DNA of 64,000 nucleotides, from the NCBI GenBank assembly GCA_036925085.1, contig JAUPFP010000025.1:992001-1056000 (forward strand), given 5' to 3'. Position numbers and translations under genes: made by a program. Of the stretch, positions 11,311 to 22,935 are shown piece after piece (within the stretch, counting starts at the first letter, position 1; every line of letters begins with the position of its first letter). Origin of the DNA: Brachycybe producta (taxonomy: Eukaryota; Arthropoda; Diplopoda; Playtdesmida; Andrognathidae). Below the pieces are notes generated by a model, which searched no databases, was not told where the DNA came from, and saw only the letters and a program-made list of their open reading frames with translations.

Positions 11311-12234
11311 AAAAAAAGCAGAAATATAATGGAAACATTTTTTTTTCTCTCCAGATTTGTTATTTTTGCTTGTTTCTTTTGCTTTTTTTTTCAAGCCTGT
11401 GAGATCCAAGCATTGCAGTCAGTTCATTTTTGCTGCCTATCTAGTCAGTCATTCATGTCAGAAAAAATTCTCATACACAAACACTCATCCAAGTTGCAAT
11501 TTTGGGTTCATTTCACTTTTATGTGAAAGAGAGAAATTCTGTTTGAAAGTGGTTTTTATCATCATTTTTTCCTCTTATTGCCACAACTGTGTGTGTCATT
11601 GAGAGAGATGTCCCTATCTAATTACGTATGTGTGAATGTTATTCTAGTCTAGTTCACATTGTTTGTACATGGATCTTTGTCTATGTAACATTTGTTTCAG
11701 TTTTTTTTTTCTTTCTTCTTTCTACTTTTTTGGTTTTTTATTCATTTCCTGTCAATTTTAAGGGTGGCTCAACAGAAAATTTACTGAACACATCAGTTCA
11801 GTCAAAGATTTACATAATCGAGGGCAACTTCATTTCGAAGTAACTTCTTGAATACTAGAAAAGTATTTGCTCAACTGTGTATCTTCATGTACACATTTTT
11901 CAAACATAAAAAAATTCAACAATTGTTGCCATTTAACGATATTGGAGCTGTATGAATAAAATGAAATGCATTACTCAAAAAAAAACATTACTTGTAGCGT
12001 GTATTTGTGGCGCCACTAAGTAGTTAACTTGGCTTGTTTCACATGGACCACCGTTGAAAACATTCCCATACTGTCAGTGCGAAGGAGCCACTGGTATGGT
12101 CTTACTTTCGTCATTGACAAACAGGTGGTAGTCGCCACTTGTGGTTGGACTCAATCACTCATTGCCACTATGGTGCGAAAAAAGACGCTTGCTGTGGCTG
12201 CTAGTGTGAATAACTCCAATGTAATTATTTACTG
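11311..12234. other. No gene seen
   Basis: T-rich sequence with CA- and GT-containing pieces. A higher-GC patch at 12005-12235 holds a 74-codon frame without splice or homology support. Confidence 0.35.
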
Positions 12235-12284
12235 TAGTATTTTTGGTCTATAAAAAGTTTATTTTGAAAGATAATGTATATCAG

Positions 12285-12552
12285 TAGGGCTTGGATTTTG
12301 ATGCAATATCAACCGGAATGTTTCTCAATATGTGGCCCAAGTGCCAATTGTGTGAAGTGACAATCTCGTTTAGATAAAAAAAAACAACTGTTCTTTCTAA
12401 TTAAAAACAATGGTTAGAGGCTTTAGAACTCTAATTGATAACTGATAGTAAACAGACATCTAGCCTCTCTACTCAGCTTTTTTTCACAGTTGGCTTTTGG
12501 GCCACAAATTGATGAACATTCCGGTTGATATTGCATCAAAATCCGAGCCCTA
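12285..12552. mobile_element. hAT-like MITE, TSD TATATCAG, nested in T1
   Basis: The 268 bp element has about 35-bp ends starting TAGGGCTTGGATTTTGATGC, with one difference between the two ends. TATATCAG flanks it at 12277-12284 and 12553-12560. The outer sequence (GTTTATTTTGAAAGATA before, ACTCTTTAAATAATTGAG after) is one interrupted T1 copy, so this is the younger insertion. Confidence 0.9.
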
Positions 12553-12560
12553 TATATCAG

Positions 12561-12670
12561 TAATAAAAATACTCTTTAAATAATTGAGTTACCATTTTAG
12601 TTTCTGTTAATTTTGTTCCAAAAGGTCAGAGTTCGAAATTCAGCTAGCTGTTCATAAACCATCTTAAGTT
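12561..12670. repeat. Right part of the interrupted T1 copy
   Basis: It continues with ATTGAGTTACCATTTTAGTT and ends TTCATAAACCATCTTAA, the usual T1 terminus. Confidence 0.65.
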
Positions 12671-13368
12671 TTAATTTAAAAGGCTATATTAATGAATTTT
12701 AGAAAATTCGCCTAATATTTTAGTTTCTTTTCAAGCATAAAACTTTTACACTTGGGGGGGGGGCAAGTTCACATTTAATTTGTACAAAACTTGAAAGAGA
12801 AATTTTCTTATTATTTAAGATTAAATTTAATTGTGTTTCTTGTTTTTCGAACAAACAGACTTGAAATGAAGAAAAGGGAAATGGATTTTTTGTTTGTTTT
12901 TTCTTTTCTTGAATCTAAAATCTGAATTCTAAATTCTAAGATATTTTCGGTGCAATTTGTTAACATCCGCCTTGCGGGGAAAAGTAACACAGACCCCCAC
13001 GAGTTATGTTTACAAATTCATCTTTGATCCATTAAGAATATGAATTTTTTATCAGATTTTTTTTATGCTTGGATTCCACATTCATCTTTTTTGCTCTTTC
13101 AATTTTATATGTTTCCCCTCCCCCCTCTATTTTTTAGGATGCCTTTGAGAAGCACTATTTTTGCTTTTTGGTTGTTTACAACTTTTAGTAGTAAGCATTT
13201 GAAAATGTTTGTATTTGCGTTTTCTAAAAGCGTTTTCAAAAAGCTGGAGTAGCAGACGAATAGTGGCGACCACAGACAAGTGAAAGCGACATATGAAAGA
13301 TGGTGTCTGGCGAAGTGACATGGACCTTTCTGGTTAAGAGATTGATGCTAGTGTTTTTCTTTATGGTG

Positions 13369-13642
13369 CAGTGCCATCTTAAGGCACGGGCTCGCAGGGC
13401 TGTAGCCTAGGGCCCCTCAGTTTTAAAGGGCCCCGTCTCTTAACTTTAAAAAAAAATTAAACATTGGAAAAGATATTTTTTTCGTGGAAATTTATAACCC
13501 ACCATTTCAGAATCAGAAGTGGAGGGCATGTGTTATAAAAGTAGGTGTCTGATGTTTAAATGTAACATTTGTGGCTGAGCATGTTGTTAGCCCCCATTTT
13601 TTCACTTAGCCCAGGTTCCCAATAATTCTTAAGCTGGCATTG
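13369..13642. mobile_element. hAT-like MITE, near-identical 8-bp TSD
   Basis: The ends are CAGTGCCATCTTAAG and CTTAAGCTGGCATTG. Flanks are TTATGGTG (13361-13368) and TTATGATG (13643-13650), matching at 7 of 8 positions. The interior has GGGCCCC blocks and no coding frame. Confidence 0.7.
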
Positions 13643-13679
13643 TTATGATGCCACCATTTTGCGTAGTCTGGTGCATTCT

Positions 13680-13960
13680 AAAGAAGTTGCTATTGGTGGA
13701 AGCGAGTAGTAGCCTCTTTCACTGTTTCTACCAGTACGCCATTCTCAAGGGCACCCTTAAGTGCCTGGACATATTGCAAAATGTATTCATGTGCAACGGT
13801 CGAGATTCTGTTACTCTATTCATAGAGATACATTGTTAGCCCACAGCTCAGCCACATGCAACAACATTTGCAGTCAAACTCGACCACTTCACTGGAAAGT
13901 GGTTCGTGTACCAATGCCCCTTATTTACTTTCTGGCAGGCAGGCAAAGAATACGCCTCTA
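13680..13960 (-). pseudogene. Possible retroelement integrase relic
   Basis: On the reverse strand, an NHFxxKW-like string is followed after a spacer by a weak NGVLVE-like string. That loosely recalls the order of landmarks in Gypsy-type integrases. Stops and shifts break every frame. This is a weak visual resemblance in a patch with slightly higher GC than its surroundings; it may be nothing. Confidence 0.2.
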
Positions 13961-14379
13961 TGTTTAGTCGAATTCTGTTTTCGGTCGCATTTTCAATGGG
14001 CTTTTTTCTGCATGTGGGACTGCAGAAAAAGCCAACTGAAAACTTGGAATTACATTTTATCAGGCAATAGGAAAGGGGCGTCTTTCAGTATCATTACTCT
14101 TTATGGTTCCTCTTTTATAAACTCAACACTTCTTGAAAGTTGAAGTATTTCCTGTTGTAAAGCAGAAATACATTGTTATAACTTTTCTATTTTTGGCTTT
14201 TCTGCTTGTTATACAGAGATGGGCACCGAGGCTTTGAGCTTTGAGCAAAAAAAAACGTCGCCGCAAACAGATGAAAATTCTCCATCTGTTTCAAAACTAG
14301 GCTTTAGGTTATGTTTTTTTCATGAAAATAGTTAGCTCATTACCAAACTTTGCTTATTTTGAGTTTCAGAAGAGTAAAA

Positions 14380-14945
14380 CTAAGGAGAATTTGAAAGTAG
14401 TACTATGTTAGAAACTAGAACAGTAGCGGAATTACTTCATAATATTTTTCATGTTGATATATTTTAAAATAAACTTTTTATGGACAAAAAAAATATCAAT
14501 TTGCTTAAAAGTTGGTTCATTATAAAACTACCCATAAAAAGCTTATTTTAAAAGATATCAACTTAGAAGAGAAACTTGAATGTGTTTTAGAAACTAGAGG
14601 GGTACCTCAATCTGTTGAGAGTAATTTCATGTTGATATCTTTTAAAATAAACTTTTTATAGACAGAAATTAAAAATTATCAACTGCTTGAAGAGAAACTT
14701 GAATGTGTTTTAGAAACTAGAAGGGTAGCTCAATCCGTTAAGTATATTTTGATGTTGATATCTTTTTAAAATAAGCTTTTGAAGCGAGTTTGAAAATTAT
14801 CTAACTTTAAGGAGACGATATTTTTTTAAAAAAATTTTCTCTACACAAATTTTATTTTGAAAGATATCAATATGAAAATACCCTTAAATGATTAAGCTAC
14901 CCTTCTAGTATCCCCCCAAAAACACTTAGCAGTTTCTCTTTTACT
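14380..14945. repeat. T1 copies, two or three overlapping
   Basis: TTAGAAACTAGAACAGTAG, TTTTAGAAACTAGAGGGGTA and TTTTAGAAACTAGAAGGGTA follow each other with about 135-base spacing before one inverse arm. The 5' arm has thus been tandemly multiplied. Confidence 0.7.
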
Positions 14946-15738
14946 GCTTGAATGCTGCATTTATTTTTTTTAATAAAGATTTTATTTAAAAAGGAAATAA
15001 AATTATCTCTATGCAGAGAGTAAAAGATAAAATGTCTTTTTTTTATAAATACAAGTTATATATTTTCTTTTGACGCTAAATAATCCATCATCTCTTTCAT
15101 TTTAAGAGATTTCTAGTAAATAAGTCGGGAGTGACAGTTGTTAAATATATTTTCATAAATAAACACACGGACAGGACCAGACATTCTTAAAACTCAACAC
15201 CCCATTAGCTACTGAAAATGCAATTCAATCTTTTGTGTTTGTATGTGTGTGTCTATGAGAGTGCCCATTGATGTATAATGCTTGTTGCTACTGGGTATGT
15301 ATGTATGGTAACCATGGCAACAGATGCTGTATATCTTCTTGCCTATCTCTCTCTCTCTCTCTGTGTATTTGTAGTGGTTGGTGGTTGGTGGCTGGCTGGT
15401 GGTGGTTCCCTTCTATATCCAATTTAGTTGTTCTACTTTTGCTTGTTGCTTTTGGTCTCTCAATGCAAAACGGGCATCACTCCGGTTTTTCTCTCTTTTA
15501 CAAAATACACAATTTTCAAGTTCAGCTTTTTTGTTGTTGTGATTTTTCAATATGAACAATAATTATATTTTGAAGAAGAAGAAATAATAATTAATTCTGG
15601 TTTTGTTGTGTTTTTTTTTTAAATTGTGTCAATTTTAGATTTAATCTTGGTAAGTTCAACTAATTTTTAATTATTATTTGAAATACTTTTAATTTAAAAT
15701 ATGTTATATCTTTATAATAATCAACAAAAGTTAAACTT

Positions 15739-16040
15739 TAAGCTGGTTTTAAAGTGTTTAAAGGTTTTAAAAAGAAACTTGGTAAGTGTTTTTTTTTAGA
15801 AACTAGAAGGGTAGTTCAATCACTTAAGGTTATTTTCATGTAAGATATCTTTAAAAAAATGAACTTTTTTTTATGTGAATTTGAAAATGACCCAAGTTTA
15901 ACCTGAAGATATTTTTTAAATTTTTTGTCTATAAAAAGTTTATTTTGAAAGATATCAACATGAAAATACAAGTGATTCAGCTACTGTTCTAGTTTCTAAC
16001 TTTTTTAATTTCTCCTTAAGTATAACCAATAGTTATTTCA
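15739..16040. mobile_element. T1 MITE copy
   Basis: It starts TTTAAGCTGGTTTTAAAGTG and contains both arms around AAAAAGTTTATTTTGAAAGA. The 3' terminus is eroded. Confidence 0.7.
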
Positions 16041-16359
16041 TCTTTAACCAGTAGTTAGTTAATCTTCTTTATACAACTATGTGGTATTTTTTATTTAGTT
16101 TTAAAATATATTTTATTTTGAGAAATTATTTTAAACTGTCAAAAAAAAATTAAAGAGAATCAATTTTAATTTATAAACTATTTCAAGTTAACTATGATGG
16201 AAATCGTTTAACATAAAATTAAATGGACAAGAATATAATTTGATGTTAAACGAATTTCGTGTTAAAAGAAAGAATGTTTAAGCTATTCTAAAAGACCCGA
16301 CCGAAAAATATATTCCGTATTTAGTGTTTGAAGTTTTTTTTTGTTTTTCTGGACTAGAA

Positions 16360-16660
16360 AATGTTTTGAAAAATATAAAGGGTAGCCCCATCAATCACTT
16401 AAAAGGTATTTTCATCTTGATATGTTTCAAAATAAACTTTTTATAAACAGAAATTTAAATATCAGTCTGCTTAAAGTTGGGTAATTTTCAGACTTAAATT
16501 TTTTTTAAAAAAACTGCTTATTTTGAAAGATAATCAACACGAAAATAGCCTTAAGTGACTGAACTACCTTTCTAGTTTCTAAAACACATTTAATTTTCTA
16601 TTCATTTTGCTCTTCTGAAAGGTAGAATAACCAGATTTGAAAAGGCGGTTTTCACTTTTT
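16360..16660. mobile_element. T1 MITE copy, diverged
   Basis: The core AAAATAAACTTTTTATAAAC and outer arm TTCTAGTTTCTAAAACAC are present. The left end is lost. Confidence 0.65.
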
Positions 16661-17433
16661 AAAGCCCTTAAATTGTTTTTTAGTGTAAATTTAAACGAAA
16701 GTGGGTCCTTTTTTATGAATGTATGTTTTTGTGGTATGTGTTTAAAATTATGTCAAGGATTTATCTTTACAAGAAATCGATGTATTTCTTTTTTTTTTTT
16801 GCTTTTTGTGGTTGTTTAAAATGACTTAACAATTGTTAGGATTTTTTTCTCTCTCGATATTCTCAGATATTTTTATGGCCTGAGAAATCATTATTTCGGT
16901 TTTTGTTGTTGTTATATTTTAGTTTTGTTGTAAGTGCATTTTGGAGGATTTTTTTTTTCTTCTTCCTACTCTTCTCTTGTGTGTTTTTGTGTCACAGCAT
17001 GTGTTTGTACACGTTTTCATTATGTGTGTGCGTGGTGTGTGTATACATGTGTATGTGTGTATATATGAGTCTCTACTGGGCCCTGGGCTCAAAGTAATAA
17101 AAATCTGTTCGTTACATGCACTTTTCTCATGAAACGTTGATGACATGTTTCTCTACGGGGGAAAGCTTTTCGGAATGACATTGTAAGAATATTTTTTTTC
17201 TACCTCATTGCTTTACAATGCATGCAGTTGGGCTGGTAAAACGTGGTTATGCTTTTTATACATACCCGGACTGGGCCACAGAGAAATGGGGAAATTCATG
17301 GTGCAACAACCCCTCGATAAAAGTGTCCAAGTGTCATAACTAAAAATGACTAAAAGCAATTATTCAACAAGTGAAGTCTAAACTAGGTATTTGTGATAAT
17401 GAAGTAAAGTTGTTTGAATCTAAAGGAATCTGT
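16661..17433. other. T-rich stretch with GT repeat
   Basis: A (TG)-rich tract lies at 17023-17060. No gene is supported. Several 60-75 codon frames overlap on both strands and are low complexity. Confidence 0.4.
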
Positions 17434-17674
17434 TAGGCCGGGTCTAATTGGAGAACCAAATGAGCGAGCAACCAGCAACAAAATCATGATCACGTGACAA
17501 AGTTGTTGCTTGTTCCCTCTGCTCACCATACTGAGCAGAGGCAACAACTGTTGCCAAAAAAAAATTAGTGCCTGCAAATGCAGAAGTCACACTAGTGTAG
17601 TGTCACCAGCAACAGTTACTGGAGACTGTTGCTGGTTGCGAACTTGCATTGTTGCATAATTTGTGCCTGGCTCT
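17434..17674. repeat. Dispersed element with ATGATCACGTGAC core, copy 1
   Basis: It begins AGGCCGGGTCTAATTGG, contains CAAATGAGCGAGCAACCAGC, ATGATCACGTGAC and GCTCACCATACTGAGCAG, and ends TTTGTGCCTGGCT. The ends are imperfect inverse repeats. A second copy starts 230 bases on. Confidence 0.7.
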
Positions 17675-17902
17675 TGATTCCAAGCCCATATTTTTTTTTT
17701 TCAATTGGTGTTAAAAAAAACTGGATTCTTGTGAAAATTGTATAGCAAGAAGCAGAAAAAAATGGTAATGAGCACTTTGGCCTAGATCCCACAAAGGGGT
17801 AAAAAAAAGTCAAATATAATAAAGAAGAAAAGGCTTTCTCTATATTTCTGCTGTCCATTGCAGAAAAATATTAGGAGGAGATGCCATATAGGGTGATGCA
17901 TC

Positions 17903-18177
17903 TAAGGCTGGGCGCAAATTAGGAAACCAAATGAGCGAGCAGCCAGCAACCAAATCATGATCACGTGACAAGAAAGTGGTTGCTGGCACACAATGGTTGC
18001 TTGTTCCCTCTGCTCATCATACTGAGCAGAAGCAACATCCACTTACTGCTGTTGACAATTACCAATTTGGTGCCTGCAACTGCAGTGGTGGCACTAGTGT
18101 AGTGTTACCAGCAACAGTTGCTGGAGACTGTTGTTGGTTGCAAGCTTGCGTTATTGCCTAATTTACGCTTGGCATTA
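17903..18177. repeat. Dispersed element with ATGATCACGTGAC core, copy 2
   Basis: TAAGGCTGGGCGCAAATTAG opens it and CTAATTTACGCTTGGCATTA closes it, which are inverse repeats. The internal order matches copy 1. No clear target duplication is seen. Confidence 0.7.
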
Positions 18178-18926
18178 AAGAATGCCATCCTATAACCTGA
18201 TAAAATGTAAATCCGCGTGTTAGGAAAGACACCATGGCCTCTTTTTTCTGCCTACTTTCTGGCAAATTTGCAAACATATTTTTTGTTTGCAACTGGGATT
18301 TTAACCTAATTTACCATTAATATTGTAACTTGTTTGTGATTTTCCTATATGGTTTAAACAATTTCTAAAATGTCTATAGTTTTAAGAGGATGAAAGAATA
18401 GTAAGATAAGAAAATTATGGAAAATGATTGAATTAGTTTAGAAAAAAAAAATCGTTTTAAAACCATTCTACTAAGTAGATTTCCAAAAATATAAAAGTGA
18501 AAAAAACAAACAATGGTTGGTCTGCGTTTCAGAAGCAGCATTAAGAACATAAACAGAAAAAAAAGTAAATGAATCCCTTGAGGCTAATTTTCATTTCGAA
18601 ATCTTTATAAAAAAAATACTTTACGTGGCAATTATAAATTTACTATTTTCATTTTTCACTTCGAAGTGGGTATAAAAGTCAAGGAAACGTAAAATTTTCA
18701 AATTTTCAGACAATGGAACTTTCTCTTGCAGGCATGGAATTTCTTTTTTGACTTGAAAATAAACTTGTATTATGGTGTTCTTAATTTTCTGACGAATGTA
18801 TTATTTTTTAGCTGCACCGGAACACATTCCAATTTTTATTGGATTTATATGTTTGGGTTTTGGCAATGCATTTCACACATGCTGCAGTTTGGCTTTTGTT
18901 CGTCTGCCAAACAAAGCCTTCTTGGT
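18178..18926. other. No gene seen
   Basis: AT-rich; a relic AATAAACTTG near 18758 may be T1-derived. A 113-codon frame from 18726 runs into the adjoining MITE and is not supported. Confidence 0.4.
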
Positions 18927-19122
18927 ACACGGGCATCTGTAGAAAGCTTCAGAATTTTTTTGGCTCCACCTTTTTATGAGCGTTATCAATTTCTAATTGG
19001 TTTGTTACTGTGTCGGATGTCATATGCCCCACCCTTTTTATTTCTAATTGGTTGCTATTTGGTCTGAAGCTCATAAAAGGGGCAGAGCCAAAGAAATTCT
19101 GAAGCTGTCTTCAGATGCCTGT
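18927..19122. mobile_element. hAT-like MITE, TTCTTGG duplication
   Basis: The 196 bp element starts ACACGGGCATCTG and ends CAGATGCCTGT, with long arms meeting at AATTGGTTGCTATTTGG. Flanks are TTCTTGGT and TTCTTGGC (7 of 8). The interior, with TTATGAGCG and CTAATTGGTT, is related to the elements at 35620-36104. Confidence 0.7.
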
Positions 19123-20080
19123 TTCTTGGCTGCCTCCATTGCAGAGCAATTTTTCAAATTTAAATATCAACAAGAAAATTGCATATTTGACAATGTAACC
19201 GCCACCTGCTTAATAAAAAAAACATTTTAATTTCAAATGTGGTAGCTTTTTATAGTTTCTCAGATATGTTTTTATCTTTTTATCACAGAACGCGTTTTAT
19301 ATGAGCGCGCCTTCTAGTCTATAAGAGACAAAAATGGTGGGGCGTTGTTTGTTGTGTAGTATATATGTTCCAATCCATTGCCCCTTCTATTTTTTTTACT
19401 AACTGCAATTGAAATTCAGTTAGCCGAAAAATATGAATCGTGTGTCATATGAAAAAAGCCATATATAATATGTAGAAGAGTTCTTCTGTATTGATATGTT
19501 AATTTTTCATAGATATTTTGATATGAACTCCTTCTCTTTATTATTATATTATATATTGCACTTATATATTGTATTAAAAAAATTAGCATAGGTTTTTCTA
19601 AGTAGATTAAGGTTCTGAGAGATAATAACAAAAAAAAAAACCTCATGTATGATAATGGTGAAATTATTATCTCCATTGGGTGTATTATATTGAATTTTAT
19701 TTCATGGCGGCTGTTTTTTTTTCTCTCTTCTTCTTCTTCTTCTTCTTCTTAATAATAACTGAGCATCTTCAAGATGAAGATGAAAATTTATTTTTGATGT
19801 TCTTATATTAGTTTGGTTCCTTAATTTCATTGGCTTTAATTGGAAACGTTTCTAATTTCAATTTTGTCTTTTGGAATTTTTTTTTAAGTGCTGGAGGTTT
19901 TTTTTTGTTATTATTTATTGCAGCTTAGCAACTTTCATATAGGCCTACTGAAAATTAATATTTCTAATGGTGTGGGTTCGTGTTCATAATTTAAAACATT
20001 TTTTCAACAAAAAAACAAATCTTTTCATTATTTGCAGTCTTTTCAGTTCATTTGTCAATAATATTAGTAGTACTCGTGAG
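19123..20080. other. No gene; (TTC)n microsatellite
   Basis: A CTT run lies at 19723-19750. The rest is AT-rich with no recognised element. Confidence 0.5.
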
Positions 20081-20826
20081 GTAACCCGTCATAAATGACG
20101 GGAGCAAAATTCACATGCAATTGTGCGCATGCGTGTCGTTTTTTCCTTTTTTTACTCTTTTCATTTCAATTTCAGTCACCCCCTCCCACTTTTCTTTCTC
20201 TCTCCCCCTTCGACACTTTCCAACCTTTTCCCCTCACCCCTCCCACTTTTCTCTCTTTCTCCCCTTCTACACTTTCCAACCTTTTCCCCTCACCCCTCCC
20301 ACTTTTCTCTCTTTCTCCCCTTCTACACTTTCCAACCTTTTCCCCTCACCCCCTCCCACTTTTCTCTCTCTCTCCTTCTACACTTTCCAACCTTTTCCCC
20401 TCACCCCCTCCCACTTTTCTCTCTCGCTTCTCCCTTCTACACTTTCCAAAGGAAGAGTTCAACATATAGTTGACCTTGAGAAAAAAAACGGTTCATTTAT
20501 TCAAATTTATATAAATTCCGATGTGCTTCAATGGTTTTTGTTACTCCACACACATACACACAGACCTGGGATATTATATATATAATAATAATGTTAATAA
20601 TAATAATAATAACAGTAATAATAATTTTATATTTTATTTTATATATATTAAGCTTTGTCTGTCTATCTGTCTGTGTATAACGCTGTACAAACAAGAACAA
20701 AAACGTTTAAGTACGTCAGAATTTATTTAAATTTAAATGAACCGGATTTTTTTTTCTCATAGTCAAAGTTAAATATTGGCCAAATTAAACTAGAATTTTC
20801 CTCCCGTCATTTATGACGGGTTACCC
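20081..20826. mobile_element. Element with self-palindromic TIRs
   Basis: GTAACCCGTCATAAATGACG near 20081 is repeated inverted at 20804-20826. Each end is itself a hairpin (CCCGTCATAAATGACGGG). ATTAGTA occurs on both outer sides and may be the target duplication. The interior is a C-rich minisatellite and an (ATA)n tract. Confidence 0.65.
20171..20448. repeat. 56-58 bp pyrimidine-rich minisatellite
   Basis: Five units are anchored by CACTTTCCAACCTTTTCCCC at about 20213, 20270, 20326, 20382 and 20440. The + strand is almost purely C and T. Three overlapping open frames of 116-156 codons arise from it. Confidence 0.85.
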
Positions 20827-20834
20827 CATTAGTA

Positions 20835-20960
20835 AATAATAATTATAATAATAATAATCATAATAATAATAATAATAATAATAATAGTATTAGTATTAGT
20901 AATAATAATAATCAATAATACTTATAATAATGATGATAATGATAATACAATTAATAATAA
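20835..20960. repeat. (ATA)n microsatellite
   Basis: An imperfect trinucleotide tract TAATAATAATAATAATAATA with interruptions. Confidence 0.8.
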
Positions 20961-20989
20961 AATGATAAAAAGAAAGCAGAAAAAATGTT

Positions 20990-21475
20990 TCCGCTACATT
21001 TCTGCTTTTTGTCTCGTTCAATGGTTCTCACATATAACAATAGAAAACATTTTAAGTTTATGGAAAAGAGCAAAGAAAGAACAGTAAGGGGATTCAGAGA
21101 GAATGACGCTTTTCTATTGGCTGAGAACATAATTCTGTGTGGCAGAAAGAAACAATTTAATGAATTAGCCTACTTTTAGCCAAACCAACAGAAAATAAAA
21201 CTAGAAAGAAAAAAATCTCAATAAGGTTTCTGCAATATTTCTGTATTTCTTTGCATTCAAGAGTTTTCACAGAAAGCACAAAAATGTTGCTTTCCATAAA
21301 TGCCTTCTTATTGGCTGATAAAAGATAATTAATTCCATGTGGTAGAATTTAGCAAAAATTATTTATCATTTAGCAAACTTTCAGCTAAAATATATCTCAC
21401 AGAATTATTCTCATTAGATAAATTCCGTTTATAGTTGGAATTTATTTTCTGCATGTGAAACCTTGGCCTCACTTA
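20990..21475. repeat. CAGAAA-family relics
   Basis: TTCTCACATATAACAATAGA and TATTGGCTGAGAACAT match the repeat at 10196. A diverged second unit starts near 21240. Confidence 0.45.
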
Positions 21476-22263
21476 TATAATTCTATTCTTATTTGTTTTT
21501 ACTTTTCAGTAAAAAAAATAATAATTAGCAACTAAATTAAATAAATAAATAGAGGAATTCTATTTTCAGTTGGCGTTTTCTGCATTTGTTTCTTACAAAC
21601 TGAATTACGGCACAATACAAGCTGAAAATTAAGTTGATTTATTTTATACAGCAACATTTTCAATCCCTTTTTTTTATTACATTTTAAAACTAGTGCTAAA
21701 AAATTCAGCACATTCTTCCAATATAAAGTAAATTCATGTAGTTTAGCTTTAATTTAATGTTGTTACCCGTTCAATTGCATTTCTTAAAATAGAGTTCTAT
21801 GTACAAATATACAAAACCTATAAAAACCCTACATTTTTATTAGAATTCTATTTTTTTCGATTTAATTTTGTGTTTCTGCATTTACAATGAAATACTCATT
21901 ATTTGGATAATAATAGTTAGGGGTTTTTTCATGTTATGCTAGTAGTCTTATTTTTATCTTCGTTTCAGTGCTTGTTTTTGTTATTCAATTCAATATTTAT
22001 TACTTTAAAAGCAAATGTTGTTTTATAAAGTGGTACAAGAATGGAAGGGGCTTCTTCCTTCCTGACGTCATTGTCTATTTTTTTTTTTAAATTTCAGACA
22101 CTAAAAAATACACAATCATGCAAAATAAGCCCTTGCTTTGCTTTTCCTTCCTTCCTTTTTTTTCTCCTATTGACAAATCTATTTTTTAAGTCTATCATGT
22201 ACAAAAATATGTACATTGTAAAAAAAATATAAATATTTGTACAGAATGTACAATAAGTTAACA
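21476..22263. other. No gene seen
   Basis: AT-rich sequence with scattered GCAGAAA words only. The small frames on both strands near 22041-22276 are AT-rich and unsupported. Confidence 0.45.
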
Positions 22264-22374
22264 AAAAAAAAATCACACACGCATAAAAAAATCCTACTGA
22301 ATTTCACTTCGTAAGGCATTTAGCAGAAGCGCCATATATATTTCAGTGGGGTTTTTCAGCGTGTGTGATTTTTC
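22264..22374. mobile_element. 111 bp MITE, ATCACACACGC ends
   Basis: AAAAATCACACACGC at the left is matched by GCGTGTGTGATTTTTC at the right, and the inner CTACTGAA/TTCAGTGGGG also pair. Confidence 0.6.
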
Positions 22375-22540
22375 CCTAACTATTTTTTAGGTTTATTTTT
22401 TTTTATTTTAATTTTTAAGCGAAACCAAATGAGGCAAACTGTAAAATGTGTCAAAAATTATGGTTTCAGAGGTAAGAGCAAAAATCCTACATATGCACAC
22501 AAAAAATGCTTACTGAAAACGTTGCTGAAAATAGAATTCA

Positions 22541-22935
22541 CATATTTTAAATAATCTTTAAATATAATTTTAAATAATTTTTAAATATAATTTTAATTAA
22601 TTTTTAAATATAATTTTAATTAATTTTTAAATATAATTTTGAATAATTTTTAAATATAATTTTGAATAATTTTTAAATATAATTTTAAATAATTTTTAAA
22701 TATAATTGTAAATAATTTCTAAATATAATTGTAATTAATTTTTAAATATAATATAATTTTGAATAATTTTTAAATATAATTTTAAATAATTTTAAACATA
22801 ATTTTAAATAATTTTAAATAACTTTTAAATATAATTTTAATTAATTTTTAAATATAATTTTAAATAATTCTTAAATATAATTTTAATGAATTTTTAAATA
22901 TAATTTTAAATAATTTTAAGTATAATTTTAAATTT
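22541..22935. repeat. 22-bp AT satellite
   Basis: About 17 units of AATAATTTTTAAATATAATT plus two bases, with drift (GAATAA, TTAATT, TGTAA variants). It is purely A and T except for rare single bases. Confidence 0.85.

Noticed and set aside
12029-12253. 74-codon frame in a GC-richer patch
   Set aside because: The end falls in T1 sequence and there is no splice signal or motif; left as unsupported.
20095-20585. Three overlapping frames of 116-156 codons
   Set aside because: They translate the C/T-rich 56-bp minisatellite in all three frames, so openness is compositional.
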